DNA of 64,000 nt from Dendrobium chrysotoxum (GCA_019925795.1 CM034298.1:23303556-23367555); one strand, 5' to 3'; positions 1-10,529 are shown, numbered from the stretch's first letter. Program-made: numbers and translations. The notes: generated by a model not told the origin, from the letters alone.

Positions 1-2724
1 GAAGAAAAATGCATAAACAATATTTACATGTTAGATTTAAACTGCATTGAAACCTCAAACTCTTTGTGTATGAAAACAATATCGGATGACTCTTGGTTAT
101 GGCATAGGAGACTATGCCATGCTAGTATGAAAACACTTAGGAACATCACTCAGAAGGACTTAGTTAGAGGCATACCAAAGTTAAACTTTACTAAGGATCA
201 TCTTTATGATGCTTGCCAATTAGAAAAATAAGTTAAATCTTCATTTCATGCAATCAAGGATATCAACACCGCTAGACCAATTGAAACTCTCCACATGGAC
301 CTGTTCGGACCTGTTAGTACAGCCAGCCTAGGAGGGAAGTTGTATGGGTTTGTAATAGTGGATGACTACTCTAGATTTACTAGGGTGAAATTCCTAGCTC
401 ATAAGAGTGAGTCATTTGAAGAGTTTAGAACTTTCTCCACTTGGATTCAAAGGAAATTAGGATGTGTAATCTCAACAATTCATAGTGATCACAGTGGGGA
501 ATTTAAAAATGATAAATTTGAATCATTTTGTAAAGATGTTGGAATAGAACATAATTTCTCTGCTCCTAGAACTCCTCAGTAAAATGGAATAGCAGAAAAA
601 AAGAATAGAACTTTAGTTGAAGCTGCTAGGGCTATGTTAGCTGAATACACTCTTCCTAGATATTTTTGGGCAGAAGCAGTGAATACCGCGTACTATGTGT
701 TAAATAGGGTAAATGTTAGATCCAAACTTAATAAGACACCCTATGAGTTGCTTAAGGGTAGGACACCCAATCTTTCCCACTTACACGTTTTCGGTTGAAA
801 ATGCTTCATCCTAATCAATGGCAAGTCACCCTTAGGAAAGTTCGATCCTAAATCTGATGAAGGGGTTTTCCTAGGCTACTTATCTGTAGGTAAAGCCAAT
901 AGAATATTTAATAAGAGAACCCTAGTAGTAGAAGAGTCCACCCATGTGGTATTTGATGAATCCAATAAGACCTCTGAATCTAATCATGAAGAAGAAGAAG
1001 TTGAGGTTATACGGGGAGTAGAAACTATTACCATAGAGACTAGAGCGGAACCTCAGGAACATTTGCCTAGAGATTGGAAATTTTCCTCTAATCATTCTAG
1101 AGAATTGATCTTAGGAGACCCATCAGAAGGGGTAAAAACTAGGCATGGACTTAGGAAAGAGGTTAGTCATTCTGCATTCATATCTATGATTGAACCCACG
1201 AATATAGATCAAGCCTTAGGAGATGAATTTTGGATCCTAGCAATGCAAGAAGAGTTGAACCAATTCGTTAGGAATGATGTATGGGAATTAGTCAAAAGAC
1301 CTAAAGAACAAAGTGTGGTTAGAACTAAATGGGTCTTTAAAAATAAGATGAATGACTCTGGAGTAGTAGTGAGAAAAAAGGCTAGGTTAGTAGCAAAGGG
1401 GTATAACCAAATTGAAAGAATAGATTTTGAAGAAACCTTTGCTCCGGTAGCTAGACTAGAAGCCATCAGGGTACTGTTAGCCTTTGCTTGTTTTAGGGAT
1501 TTTAAGTTGTATCAAATGGATGTCAAGAGTGCCTTCCTGAATGGGGTAATCAAGGAATATGTTTATGTGGAGCAACCTCTGGGGTTTGAAAACTCACAAT
1601 TTCTAAACCACGTGTTCAAACTGAAAAAGGCACTATACGGGTTAAAACAAGTACCTAGAGCCTGGTATGAAAGACTTAGTACGTTCCTACTAGATAGAGG
1701 CTTTATTAAGGGTAGTGTGGACACCACCTTATTCTTGAAGAAGGTAGGAGTTGAGGTACTCATTGTTCAGATTTATATAGATGACATCTTGTTCGGATCG
1801 ATGGAGAAAAGCTTATGTAATAAATTTTCAAAAATAATGAGTGATGAGTTTGAAATGAGTATGATGGGAGAACTTAGTTACTTCCTTGGATTTAGTGTAA
1901 AACAAACGGAAGGTGGAACATTCCTTAGCCAATCTAAGTACATAAATGATATTTTGAAAAAATATGAAATGGACAATGCTAAGGCTATGAATACACCCAT
2001 GAGCTCTAACATTCAATTGGATAAAGATCCCAGTGGAAAGTCTGTAGATCAAAAGAGGTATAGGGGAATAATTGGATTGCTTCTCTACTTGACTGCCAGA
2101 AGACCAGACATAATGTTTAGTGTGTGTCCCTGTGCCTGCTTTCAAGCTGACCCGAAAGAATCTCACATGACTGCTGTGAAAAGAATTCTTAGATATCTTC
2201 TAGGCACCCCGAACTTAGGAATTTGGTATCCTAGACACAGCACTACTTTTGAAATCTTAGGGTACTCAGATTTAGACTTTGCAGGATGTATGGTAGATAG
2301 AAAAAGCACTTCTAGTACTTTTCAATTCATTGGACATTCGTTAGTTTTATGGTCCAGTAGAAAATAGAATTCGGTAGCCCTATCAACAGCCGAAGCAGAA
2401 TATATAGCGGTAGATGGCTGTGTTGCACAAGTCTTGTGGTTAAAACAACAACTATTAGATCTAGGACTACCTGTAGGAACCATTCCAATCATGTGTGACA
2501 ACACTTGGGCTATTTGTATATCCAAAAATCCAATTCAACATTCACGAACAAAACATATAGACATTAGACATCATTTCATCAGAGATCACGTAGCCAAAGG
2601 AGATATTGAACTGCACCACGTTGCTACTGAAGATCAATTGGCTGATATTTTCACAAAACCATTAGATTATGATACATTTAGCACCTTAAGAATAAAATTA
2701 GGTGTCATAGACATTCAAGCCTAA
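1..2724 (+). pseudogene. Copia (SIRE-like) pol polyprotein remnant: pre-integrase, integrase, reverse transcriptase, RNase H
   Basis: One reading frame runs from the window edge to the stop at 2722-2724 with no frameshift but four in-frame stops, at 229-231, 580-582, 796-798 and 2365-2367. Domain order is Copia: pre-integrase zinc region (WHRRLCHAS at about 103-126, then DAC at 209-217), integrase core from about 295 (DLFGP; SDHSGEF; NGIAEKKNRTL), reverse transcriptase about 1200-1990 (TKWVFKNKM, VARLEAIR, MDVKSAFLNG, then YIDDILFGS near 1775), and RNase H about 2250-2690 (STAEAEYIAV, CDNTWAI, HSRTKHIDIRHH). In the family these cut, copy and insert element cDNA. Two of the stops (580, 2365) fall where the family has glutamine and fit C-to-T changes in CAA/CAG; 229 probably does too. 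One expected zinc ligand before DAC reads Tyr. Gag, protease and the 5' LTR lie left of the window. The 3' features at 2886-6874 belong to the same element. Certain as Copia pol, good as SIRE/Maximus lineage, dead as coding. Confidence 0.95.
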
Positions 2725-2885
2725 AAATAAAAAAAATAAAAAAAAAATAACAAAAAAAATTTTTGTGTGTTTTTTTATGATTGGTTTGTTTAAAAATAAA
2801 AAAATAAAAAAAAATAAAAAAATAATAAAAAATGGTTTCCTGATCCTCTTACCTTGCTGCTCACAAACCCTGAATTTCTCTGACA
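2725..2885 (+). other. A-rich spacer after pol
   Basis: Runs of A with scattered T between the pol stop and the palindrome array; no ORF of substance. The short ORF readings across it in both strands are composition artefacts. Confidence 0.6.
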
Positions 2886-3341
2886 ATCATACTGTACGAT
2901 TAAATATCGTACTGTACGATAATATTAAAATCACACAAATCTCAGCCGTCCACTCCCATTCACGGTTTAGATCTTTCATGTCTTATACCTATCATACTGT
3001 ACGACTCACCATTCGTACCGTACGATACACATTATTGGCCATCATACTGTATGAACTACACATCGTATGGTACGATCCACGTGTCAAATGGATTATGACG
3101 AATTTAAAATCGGTCAGTACGAACATTATTGCCTTTCGTACTGTACGAACACCTGTTCGTACTGTACGAACCTTTTTGTCAAAGGTCTTTCAGATGACTT
3201 CTCGGGACGAACGCCTCACACTCACGTTCGTACAGTATGATTCTGATCATACTGTATGATTTGACTCCCTTTTTTGAACGGTCATCCAAATGACATTATT
3301 GCGCCTATCGTACTATACGATACTCAATCGTACTGTACAAT
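2886..3341 (+). promoter_or_regulatory. Array of six paired 15-bp GTAC palindromes upstream of the envelope-position ORF
   Basis: Twelve near-copies of ATCGTACTGTACGAT lie in six pairs. Centres are at 2893/2913, 2998/3019, 3048/3069, 3142/3163, 3234/3253 and 3314/3334, so partners are always 19-21 bp apart, about two helical turns. Variants change the arms (ATCATAC, TTCGTAC, GTATGAT) but keep the dyad form. The last copy ends 12 bp before a TATA box (3353-3360). The same motif and pairing recur in the element's LTR (5214-6047) and in two related LTRs (28529-29165, 45186-45872). Seen: motif, pairing, position. Inferred: binding sites for a dimeric protein acting on the downstream promoter. The GTAC core resembles that of SBP/SPL factors but no family is shown. 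Confidence 0.75.
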
Positions 3342-3352
3342 AGTTCACAGAT

Positions 3353-3360
3353 TATATAAA
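3353..3360 (+). promoter_or_regulatory. TATA box of a possible internal promoter
   Basis: TATATAAA sits 80 bp before the ATG at 3440, right after the palindrome array and followed by a CT-rich leader (about 3385-3435). This is the layout of a plant RNA polymerase II core promoter, and suggests that the downstream ORF is made from its own transcript rather than from the full-length element RNA. No transcript evidence is available. Confidence 0.5.
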
Positions 3361-3439
3361 TTGGAGGGATTCTTTGACTACAGTCACTCACTCTCACTCA
3401 CTCCAAATTTCCTCCTTTTCTCAAATCCCTTCTTCAACC

Positions 3440-4558
3440 ATGTCTGGTGCTAGTAAGCACGGCCGAATGATCGTTGGGAGTTCTTCCTCCTCTCGGCGTT
3501 TCGACGATCGCTTTCTCTCCGCTGCAGACGAGAAGGTATACATTAAAATCAAGGAAGCCAAAATCACTCCATCTCACATGCTGAATCAAGCCGCTCTGAA
3601 TTTCGAGGTGATGAACCTTTTCGCATCAACCACCCTTCAATTCCTTTTGACTCTTGCCTATCCTTTCCACTCCGAACTTCTTTTTGAGTTTCTTGCCAAT
3701 GTCAAAATTGACCTAAAAAACACCACTTTCACTTCCTATGTCTGTAAACAGCATGTCGTTATCACCGTCAACGATATTGCTGCACACATTGGGCTGTCTA
3801 CTGACGGCCCTCGTCCCCAATCTATGATCTCACATGATTATGATTGGATGTCAGTTAATATGACCCTTAGAGGTGTCCCTTCCAATCAACACCTGCCCCT
3901 TGTCCAAATCCTGAATCAGAATACTCGCGTTATCCAACATGTCCTTCGCACGTCCATCATACCTAAAGCTGGAGACCGCATCCATATTACTCCACTACTT
4001 TCTGTCGTCATATATCTAATCATGTCTGGAACAAAATTCAATGAAGCCCAAATGGTTTTTGACTATATCCATACCCTGTCTGCCTACCGATATCCCGGTG
4101 CCCGCCGCAAACTGAACCTTGCTTTAGGGCATATCTTATGATACATCTTAGATGCCAAGTACCAACTTCATTATCTGCTACCTCCAGATCATCTTCCTAT
4201 CTTCTACTCAGATGCCTGTTTTCGTATCTTATTCCATCGGGGGGCTGCTCACGCCGATCCCGAGTTTGATGATGAAGAGGCTGCTGCTCCTGCTAACATC
4301 CCTCCACCACCACCAATCCACCCACCTGGTCTTGCTCCTCCCGACTACCCTCACGACGACATCATTCAACGCCTTGATCGACTGGAGACTAGGTTGGATT
4401 CCCATATTGCTCAGCAACATCAGGAACATGATACTAATATAAAATGGTTTAGGGAGCGCTTCACCTCGATCGATCACCAGTTTGCGTCCCTCCATCAGTA
4501 CTACCAACTGTTTCCACGACCTCCACCACCACCTCCGGATCAGGATCCAGAATTTTGA
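3440..4558 (+). pseudogene. Envelope-position ORF of the SIRE-like element (plant transposon-protein-like domain), one in-frame stop
   Basis: A 373-codon frame between pol and the 3' LTR, where SIRE/Maximus elements carry their so-called envelope-like gene. I chose the ATG at 3440 (MSGASKHGRM) after the TATA box and leader; an in-frame ATG at 3374 would add 22 residues. The frame is closed once, by TGA at 4139-4141, which fits CGA to TGA, then stays open to TGA at 4556-4558. Residues 1-30 are Ser/Arg-rich, about 30-235 form a globular domain resembling the putative plant transposon protein family (ITPSHMLNQ, VCKQHVVITVNDIAAHIGLS), followed by a proline-rich stretch, a short coiled-coil-like segment (RLDRLETRLDSHIAQQHQEH) and a final proline run. 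I see no signal peptide, furin site or clear membrane anchor, so a viral-envelope role is not supported by this copy. Function is unknown. Confidence 0.7.
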
Positions 4559-4902
4559 GTTATTGTAGTTATTTATGTTTTTTATTTCTTATCATTGTAG
4601 TTGTTTTCTTGTTCTTCCCTTTTTGGTGCTGTCAAAAGGGGGAGTCGTTTCTGTGTTATGTGTTGTTCTATTTTTGCTTACTATTAATGATATCGGTTGT
4701 TTATGTTTACTCTTCTGTTCTCACTACATATTTTTCTCTTGGTATATTTTTTTTCTATATGTTATAATAAAAAGAAAATAAAATTTTTTCCTCTCCTCCT
4801 ATTTAAAAATTAATAAGTTATTCTTCTGAGGGGTAGCTAAGGAAGTCAGAACAATTATGGCCATCAGAAAATATTATTTGACACCATCAAAAAGGGGGAG
4901 AT
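4559..4902 (+). promoter_or_regulatory. 3' untranslated stretch with two polypurine tracts
   Basis: T-rich sequence holding AAAAGGGGGAG at 4634-4644 and AAAAAGGGGGAG at 4889-4900. The second lies two bases before the LTR and is the expected plus-strand priming tract. The first is a near-duplicate 255 bp upstream, either a secondary priming site or a relic. The short ORFs here are low-complexity readings. Confidence 0.8.
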
Positions 4903-5213
4903 TGTTGAAATCCAGGATCCCGAGCACTTAATTTTGATGGTGACAACTAATACTTACTGAATCCATATAGACTTCCTTTAGATTACAAATGCTTATCCTT
5001 ATATATGAGCACTAATATTTCAGGTCAGATGTAGACTGCTCAAGGCTACTGGAGACTCAAACTGGGTAGAATAGGATGTTGAAAAGTCTGTAATTTTTAT
5101 TTATTTATTTTTATCTTCTTGAGTCTGCCACAGAAGCATGTATGTGAAAGGAGCAACCATGCACACACACAGGGGGATATTTGTTTAAAATGTTTAATTT
5201 TTTTTTTAAGAAT

Positions 5214-6047
5214 ATCGTACTGTACGATTTAAAATCGTACTGTACGATTAATTAATAATACTCAGGCTAACGGCTATTTTTCAGATGATTAAAATTTGTA
5301 ATCTAATTGTACTCTATGATACCTATCGTACTGTACAATAAGATACAATTGGGAAACCTAGCCACCAGAATAAGTTTGGTGAGTTCTTAATTTTGATTTC
5401 CTGAACAGATCGTACTGTACGATGTTGATCATACTGTACGATCAATTGAATACTTACCAAAATTATCTCTCGTAATAAGGAAATAAACATTGGTTTCTTA
5501 TTTAATGTCGATCGTACTGTATGATGATATATCATACCGTATGATAGACAGAGATGATTATAATCGTACCTTTGATCTTACCAGACAAAACTAAGGTTTT
5601 TTTGTGCTGTTCGTCTTGGACGATATTCATATCGTACAGGACGTTATCCTGAAATGAACTAATCGTACTGTATATGTAGTGGTGCTGGATGATTGACAGA
5701 GACGATTTCAGTCGTCCTGTCGATCGTACCAGATGAAACCAAGCCTTTTTATTCTATTCGTCCTAGACGATATTCGTATCGTACAGGATGATATCTTGAA
5801 ATAAACTTATCGTACTATACGACTATAGGAGTGCTGGATGACTGGCAGAGACGAATTCTTTCATCTCAGGGATCATCCCACAGATCGTCCTGTACGAACA
5901 GAACGAATCAACAGTATCATCCTGTACGATATACATATCGTATAGTACGATATGTATAAACTTTAATAACTGTTTGTCTGTGCTCGTACTGGACGGAGCT
6001 GTACTTGAACTGATCGTACTATACGATTATATATCGTACTGTACGAA
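5214..6047 (+). promoter_or_regulatory. Palindrome-pair array in the LTR
   Basis: At least eight pairs of 15-bp palindromes. Centres: 5221/5241, 5323/5342, 5416/5435, 5518/5538, 5617/5638, 5764/5785, 5923/5944, 6020/6040, spacing 19-21 bp. Both ATCGTACnGTACGAT and mixed GTCC/GGAC versions occur. The array ends 45 bp before the TATA-like box at 6092. It lies where U3 enhancers of LTR elements sit. Role inferred, not shown. Confidence 0.75.
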
Positions 6048-6091
6048 CAGAAATGCAAAAGTTGAAACTTTTAGAGTTTTCTAAAGCCTAA

Positions 6092-6099
6092 TATAAAAA
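6092..6099 (+). promoter_or_regulatory. Candidate LTR TATA box
   Basis: TATAAAAA within CTAATATAAAAATAAC, 45 bp after the palindrome array. The related LTRs have TATA-like runs at the equivalent point (28480-28486 and 45135-45142, minus strand), also about 44 bp from their arrays. A second conserved TATAAAAAT occurs at about 6597, so which one sets the transcription start is open. Confidence 0.5.
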
Positions 6100-6874
6100 T
6101 AACTTAAAATTTTTTATAGAGGGTTATTGATCTATCCTTTTGCTGTGAGAGGCTTTGAGGGAAGAAAGAGATTCGTGAAGTAGAAGTTTTTCCTCGGAGA
6201 GATCTAGGGCTTGCGAGAGGAAGGTGAAGGTGAGCTTGAGCGTGAGGGAGAAGTAGTGTGAGGGGATCACACAGTGCCTCTAAGCTAGCTGCATGCTTTG
6301 CTCCTCTTGTAGTTTTGGGGAGTCTCGAGAAAGTTCTCGAGGGAAGAGTCACTTCAAGATCAACATCGCCAAGGTACTCTGCCATCTCCAGGAGGGAGAA
6401 AAAGGAGAAGGTCCGCTGCCGTCACTAGGAGGGTGACATAGCGTTTGGTATTCCACCACACCGAGGGAGGTGAAAGTGAGTATTGTAAAGGCTTCTCCGC
6501 CTTGCTGTGGGAGCAAAAGGAGAGTCAACTTTTACTAGTGCAAATCCCAGAGTAGAGGACTCCGGGGAGTGGACGTAGGTCAAGTGACTGAACCACTATA
6601 AAAATCTATGGTGTGCTTTTTCTATTTTATCGTACTTTATTTTTCGTGCCTTTAATTAGTACTTTAAATTGCCTGGTGAAAAATCATATCTAAATCCTGT
6701 GTTGTGTAAGGTACAATTGTAGCATCAATATTGTCATTGTGAACGTGTTACTTACTTCCGCACTTTACTCGTTAAGTTATCCTTTAAAAAATTACAAAAA
6801 GTAGAACTCTTGTTTAGGGTTGATTTTTTAAAATACCAATTCACCCCCCCCTCTTGGCGCATCTCATACTTTCA

Positions 6875-7270
6875 CTCTACACATGATCACTCTAGATCCG
6901 ATCCTCTATATAGAGCAAGTTTCCTCTATACATGATCATTCTAGATCCGATCCTCTATATAGAGCAAGTTTCCTCTATATACGATCATCCAGACTCGATC
7001 TTCTATATAGAGCAAGCTTCCTCTACACATGATCCCTCCAGACCCGATCCTCTATATAGAGCAAGTTTCCTCTATATATGATCATCTAGACTTGATCCTC
7101 TGTGTGAAGCAAGTTTCCTTCACATACGATCATTCCAAATCCGATCTTTTGTATAGAGCAAGTTTCCTCTATACATGATCGTCCAGACTGGATCCTCTGT
7201 GTAAAGCAAGTTTCCTTTACATACGATCACTCCAGACCTGATTTTGTGTGAAGCAATGCTTCCTTCTCAC
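6875..7270. repeat. 48-49-bp tandem array, about eight units
   Basis: The phrase AGAGCAAGTTTCCTCTATA recurs at intervals of 48-49 bp (about 6911, 6960, 7008, 7057, 7105, 7153, 7201, 7247). Early units hold the 12-bp palindrome CTCTATATAGAG and a GATC-containing segment. No coding content; the array begins directly after the Copia LTR. Confidence 0.85.
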
Positions 7271-7469
7271 AGGATCATCCAATTTTCTTTTTCTTAAGGA
7301 CATATGTGAGTCATCGTGCTTTCTCTTCTTAGGATTAGATCTACTAGTGATGGATAACGCCCTCTGCGGCACCATTCTAGTTTCAAAATTCAAATCCTTA
7401 AGCCTGATCTCCTATAGAAAGTAATACCACCTTCCTATGAGATCACCTAGTTCTCTTTTCCTCAGAGTA

Positions 7470-8330
7470 AGTATTCTCCTTCTCTTAGGATTTGATTCCC
7501 CTGTGATGGAATAAGTCCCCTGTGGCACCGTCCTGGGTTCAATTTTAAATTTTCAAATCAAGCTCTTCTCTTCCTTAGGGTAGGTTCTTGTCCTTCTCTT
7601 AGGATTAGACTCCCTAGTGATGGAGTAAGTCCTCTGTGGCACCATGCTGGGTTTAATTCTAAAATCTAGCTCTTCTCTTCCTTAGGGTAGGTTCTTCTCC
7701 TTCTCTTAAGATTAGACTTCCCAGTGATGGAGTAAGTCCTCTGTGGCTCCGTCCTAGGTTTAATTCTAAAATCCAGTCCTCTCTTCCTTAGGGTAGGTTC
7801 TTCTCCTTCTCTTAGGATTAGACTCCCTAGTGATGGAGTAAGTCCTCTATGGCACCGTCCTGGGTTTAATTCTAAAATCTAGTTCTCTCTTCCTTAGGGT
7901 AGGTTCTTCTCCTTCTCTTAGGATTAGACTCCCCAGTGATGGAGTGAGTCCTCAGTGGCACTGTCCTGGGTTTAATTCTAAAATCCAGCTCTTCTCTTCC
8001 TTAGGGAAGATTCTTCTCCTTCTCTTAGGATTAGAGTCCCCAGTGATGGAGTGAGTCCTCTGTGGCACCGTCCTGGGTTTAATTCTAAAATCTAGCTCTT
8101 CTCTTCCTTAGGGTAGGTTCTTCTCCTTCTCTTAGGATTAGACTCCCTAGTGATGGAGTAAGTCCTCTATGGCACCGTCCTGGGTTTAATTCTAAAATCT
8201 AGTTCTCTCTTCCTTAGGGTAGGTTCTTCTTCCTTCCCTTGGGATTAGACTTCCTAGTGATGGAGTAAGTCCTCTATGGCACCGTCCTGGAATCAATCTC
8301 AATCAAGCTTTCTTTTCTTTAGGGCTAGGT
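7470..8330. repeat. 106-107-bp tandem array, about eight units
   Basis: Units are anchored on TCCTTCTCTTAGGATTAGAC and continue through AGTGATGGAGTAAGTCC, GGCACCGTCCTGGGTTTAAT and TCTTCCTTAGGGTAGG. Anchors fall at about 7477, 7591, 7698, 7804, 7910, 8017, 8124 and 8231, i.e. 106-107 bp apart except for the first, more diverged unit. Units 2-7 are very similar, suggesting recent amplification or conversion. Confidence 0.9.
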
Positions 8331-9374
8331 TCTTCTTCCTTCCCTTAAGATTAGATCTACTAGTGGCAGAGTACGCCCTTCATGGCACTGCCCTAGTATC
8401 AAAATTCAAACTTGATCCTCTATAGCTAGGAATTCTTCCTTCCTATACGGTCATCCAGACCCTCTTTTCCTTTAGGGGTAGATTTTTCTCCCTTCCTTTA
8501 GGATTAGATCTACTAGTGGTAGAGTACGCTGTCCCCAGCACTACCCTAATACCATTTCAAATTCATTTCTCCAGGGTTAGGTTTTCCCTTTCCTTAGAAT
8601 CAAAATTCAGACTCGGTCCCCTGTAGCTAGAAGTTCCTTCTTTCTATATAACCGCTCAACCTGCTTTCTTTAGGGTTAAATGTTTCTTCCGTTATGACCA
8701 GATCTACTAGTGGTAGAGCACGCTGTTCCCAGCACTACCTTAGTATCATTTCAAAACTCAATCTTCTAGGGATAGGATTTCCTTTCCTTTAGAATTAAAT
8801 CTTGACTCGATCCTCTATAGTTAGGAATTCTTCCTTTCTATATGATCATCCAGACCTTCTTTTCCTTAAGGCTAGGTATTTCTTCCTTCCCTTAGGATCA
8901 GATCTACTAGTGGTAGAGCACGCCTCTCGTGGCACTACCCTAGTATCAAATTTCAGTTTGATCCTCTATAGTTAGGATTTCTTCCTTTCTATACGATAAT
9001 CCAGACTTCTTCTTCCTAAGGATAGGACTTCCTTTCCTTTAGGACTAGATCTACTAGTGATAGAGTACGCTGCCTCAACACTACCCTAGTATCATTTTAA
9101 ACTCAATTTTTTAGGGTTAGGTTTCCCTTTCCCTTACAATCAAATCTAGATTCAATCCTTTATGGTTAGGAGTTTCTTCTTCTTATAGGATCACCCAGAC
9201 TTTCTTTTCCTTTAGGGATAGACTCTTCCTTTCCCTTAGGACCAGACCCATTAATGGTAGAGCACACTTTTCTAAGCACTACACTAGTGTCAATTCAAAC
9301 CCCTATTCCCCAGGGATAATCTTTTATTCCCTTAGGATCAAAATTCCAGACTTGACCTTTTAGTTCGATCAACA
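8330..9374. repeat. Diverged higher-order continuation of the 107-bp array
   Basis: The phrase AGATCTACTAGTGGTAGAG recurs at about 8353, 8504, 8701, 8901, 9048 and 9245, with spacings alternating near 150 and near 200 bp, so two unit types form a repeat of about 350 bp. Shared words (CTTAGGATTAGA, GATCCTCTATAG, GATCATCCAGA) tie it to the two arrays before it. Non-coding. Confidence 0.75.
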
Positions 9375-9451
9375 CCAATATGTGTAATAGAACTTCATTC
9401 TATTACACATATTGGGGGTCCATTTATTGACCTCATTTTTGTATGAGGTCA
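9375..9451. repeat. Two adjacent perfect hairpins
   Basis: Arms 9375-9392 and 9398-9415 form a perfect 18-bp inverted repeat (CCAATATGTGTAATAGAA) around a 5-base loop. It is followed by a second inverted repeat, TGACCTCAT at 9428-9436 with its complement at 9443-9451 around 6 bases. They mark the right edge of the tandem-array block. Confidence 0.85.
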
Positions 9452-10500
9452 TTAGGACCTAGTCCAGATTCAAGATTAATCCAAACCCCAAGATTAATCT
9501 GATCTTGGATCAGATCTAGACCCTAAGAATTGATCTAGATCCTAGGATTCTTTTAAATTCTCCATAGACTCTAGATCTTAGGATCTATTATAGACCCTAG
9601 GATTCCTTCAATTTAATCTAGACCCTAGGACCTATTCTAAACCCTAAGTCTCCTCTAGATCAATCAAGGTCTTAGGATCTTCCTAGACCTTAAGATCTAT
9701 TTTAGACCCTTAGATCTATCTAGATCTTAGGATCCTTTTAAATCTCAGAAATTAGGACTTCTAAACTTTAGAATTCTCCTAGGTTTTAGACTCTAGGATC
9801 CCCCTAGACTCTAGACTTTAGGACTTCTAGATTTTAGAATCTTCCTAGGCTTTAAGTTTTAAACTCTCCCCAGACTTTAGATCAATCTAGGTCTTAGTAT
9901 TCTCCTAAACCTTAGATCTATCCAGACCTCAAAACAATTCAAACTCTAGACCAACCCAGACTTTAAATCAATCCATTCAAGATTCAACTCAATCTAGAGT
10001 TTAACTCAATTCAAACCCCTGATCAATCCTGACCTTTAAACAATTCAGATCTAACTGTCACAGCCTCTGACTTGACTTTAATCATATCTAATCATTTACA
10101 ATCACCTAAATGATTGTAAATGATTTAGATAGTTCAAACCCTATCATTCAAAATCAAAATCTAGCTCAAAACTAGAAATCTAGATCAAATTCCAAGGCCA
10201 AAGGTCTAAGTCTTGAAAGCCTTTTCCAGTAAATCTTTGAACACTTCAAAATCTTATCAAATGACCTCTGATTTAGGGTCTGTTAGTTCTACACTGATGT
10301 AACATGTCTTTAGAGGCAACCCTCCAAATTTGAGCTCATTCTGAGGTCTCTAACCCCAGAAATTGAATTGAAATCCAAAGGCTGTAAAACCTTCAAATAT
10401 TTATTGTCTATGCCACTGGATCTGCCACCCAGTGGATCCTGACCTTCGAGCCTTCTCCAAACCCTCAAATCACTTTCAGACCCTTGATTATGATCCATTG
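9452..10500. repeat. Low-complexity region built on CTAGACCCTAGGA
   Basis: Degenerate short-period repeats of CTAGACC, CCTAGGATC and TTAGGAT, giving strong pyrimidine/purine alternation. No ORF of interest and no recognisable protein homology in translation. Possibly the interior of a decayed long LTR. Confidence 0.5.
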
Positions 10501-10529
10501 AGCAATAAACTACATTTTTTTGGACTCAA

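Larger units (their letters stand above)
4903..6874 (+). mobile_element. 3' LTR of the SIRE-like Copia element (1972 bp)
   Basis: Starts TGTTGAAATCC directly after the polypurine tract and ends CATACTTTCA. The ends match those of the LTR at 44355-46198 read on the minus strand (TGTTGCAATCC; CGAACTTTCA), including the shared phrases GCACTTAATTTTGATG near the start and TACCAATTCACC plus CTCTTGGCGCA near the end, which fixes both boundaries. In order it holds a gag-proximal-type opening, a palindrome array (5214-6047), a TATA-like box (6092-6099), a G-rich leader about 6120-6560, the conserved phrase GAACCACTATAAAAATC (6590-6606), and an AT-rich tail. The partner 5' LTR is outside the window, so target duplications cannot be checked. 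ORFs inside it on either strand are not genes. Confidence 0.9.

Noticed and set aside
2765..3259. A 164-codon plus-strand ORF over the palindrome array
   Set aside because: It has a lysine/asparagine run from A-rich DNA and repeated HTVR-like words from the palindromes; no protein features.
6104..6385. ORFs inside the SIRE-like LTRs (6104-6385 minus; 44798-45109 plus)
   Set aside because: They are antisense readings of equivalent LTR leader sequence in the two LTRs; no domain, and the frame is not maintained between them.
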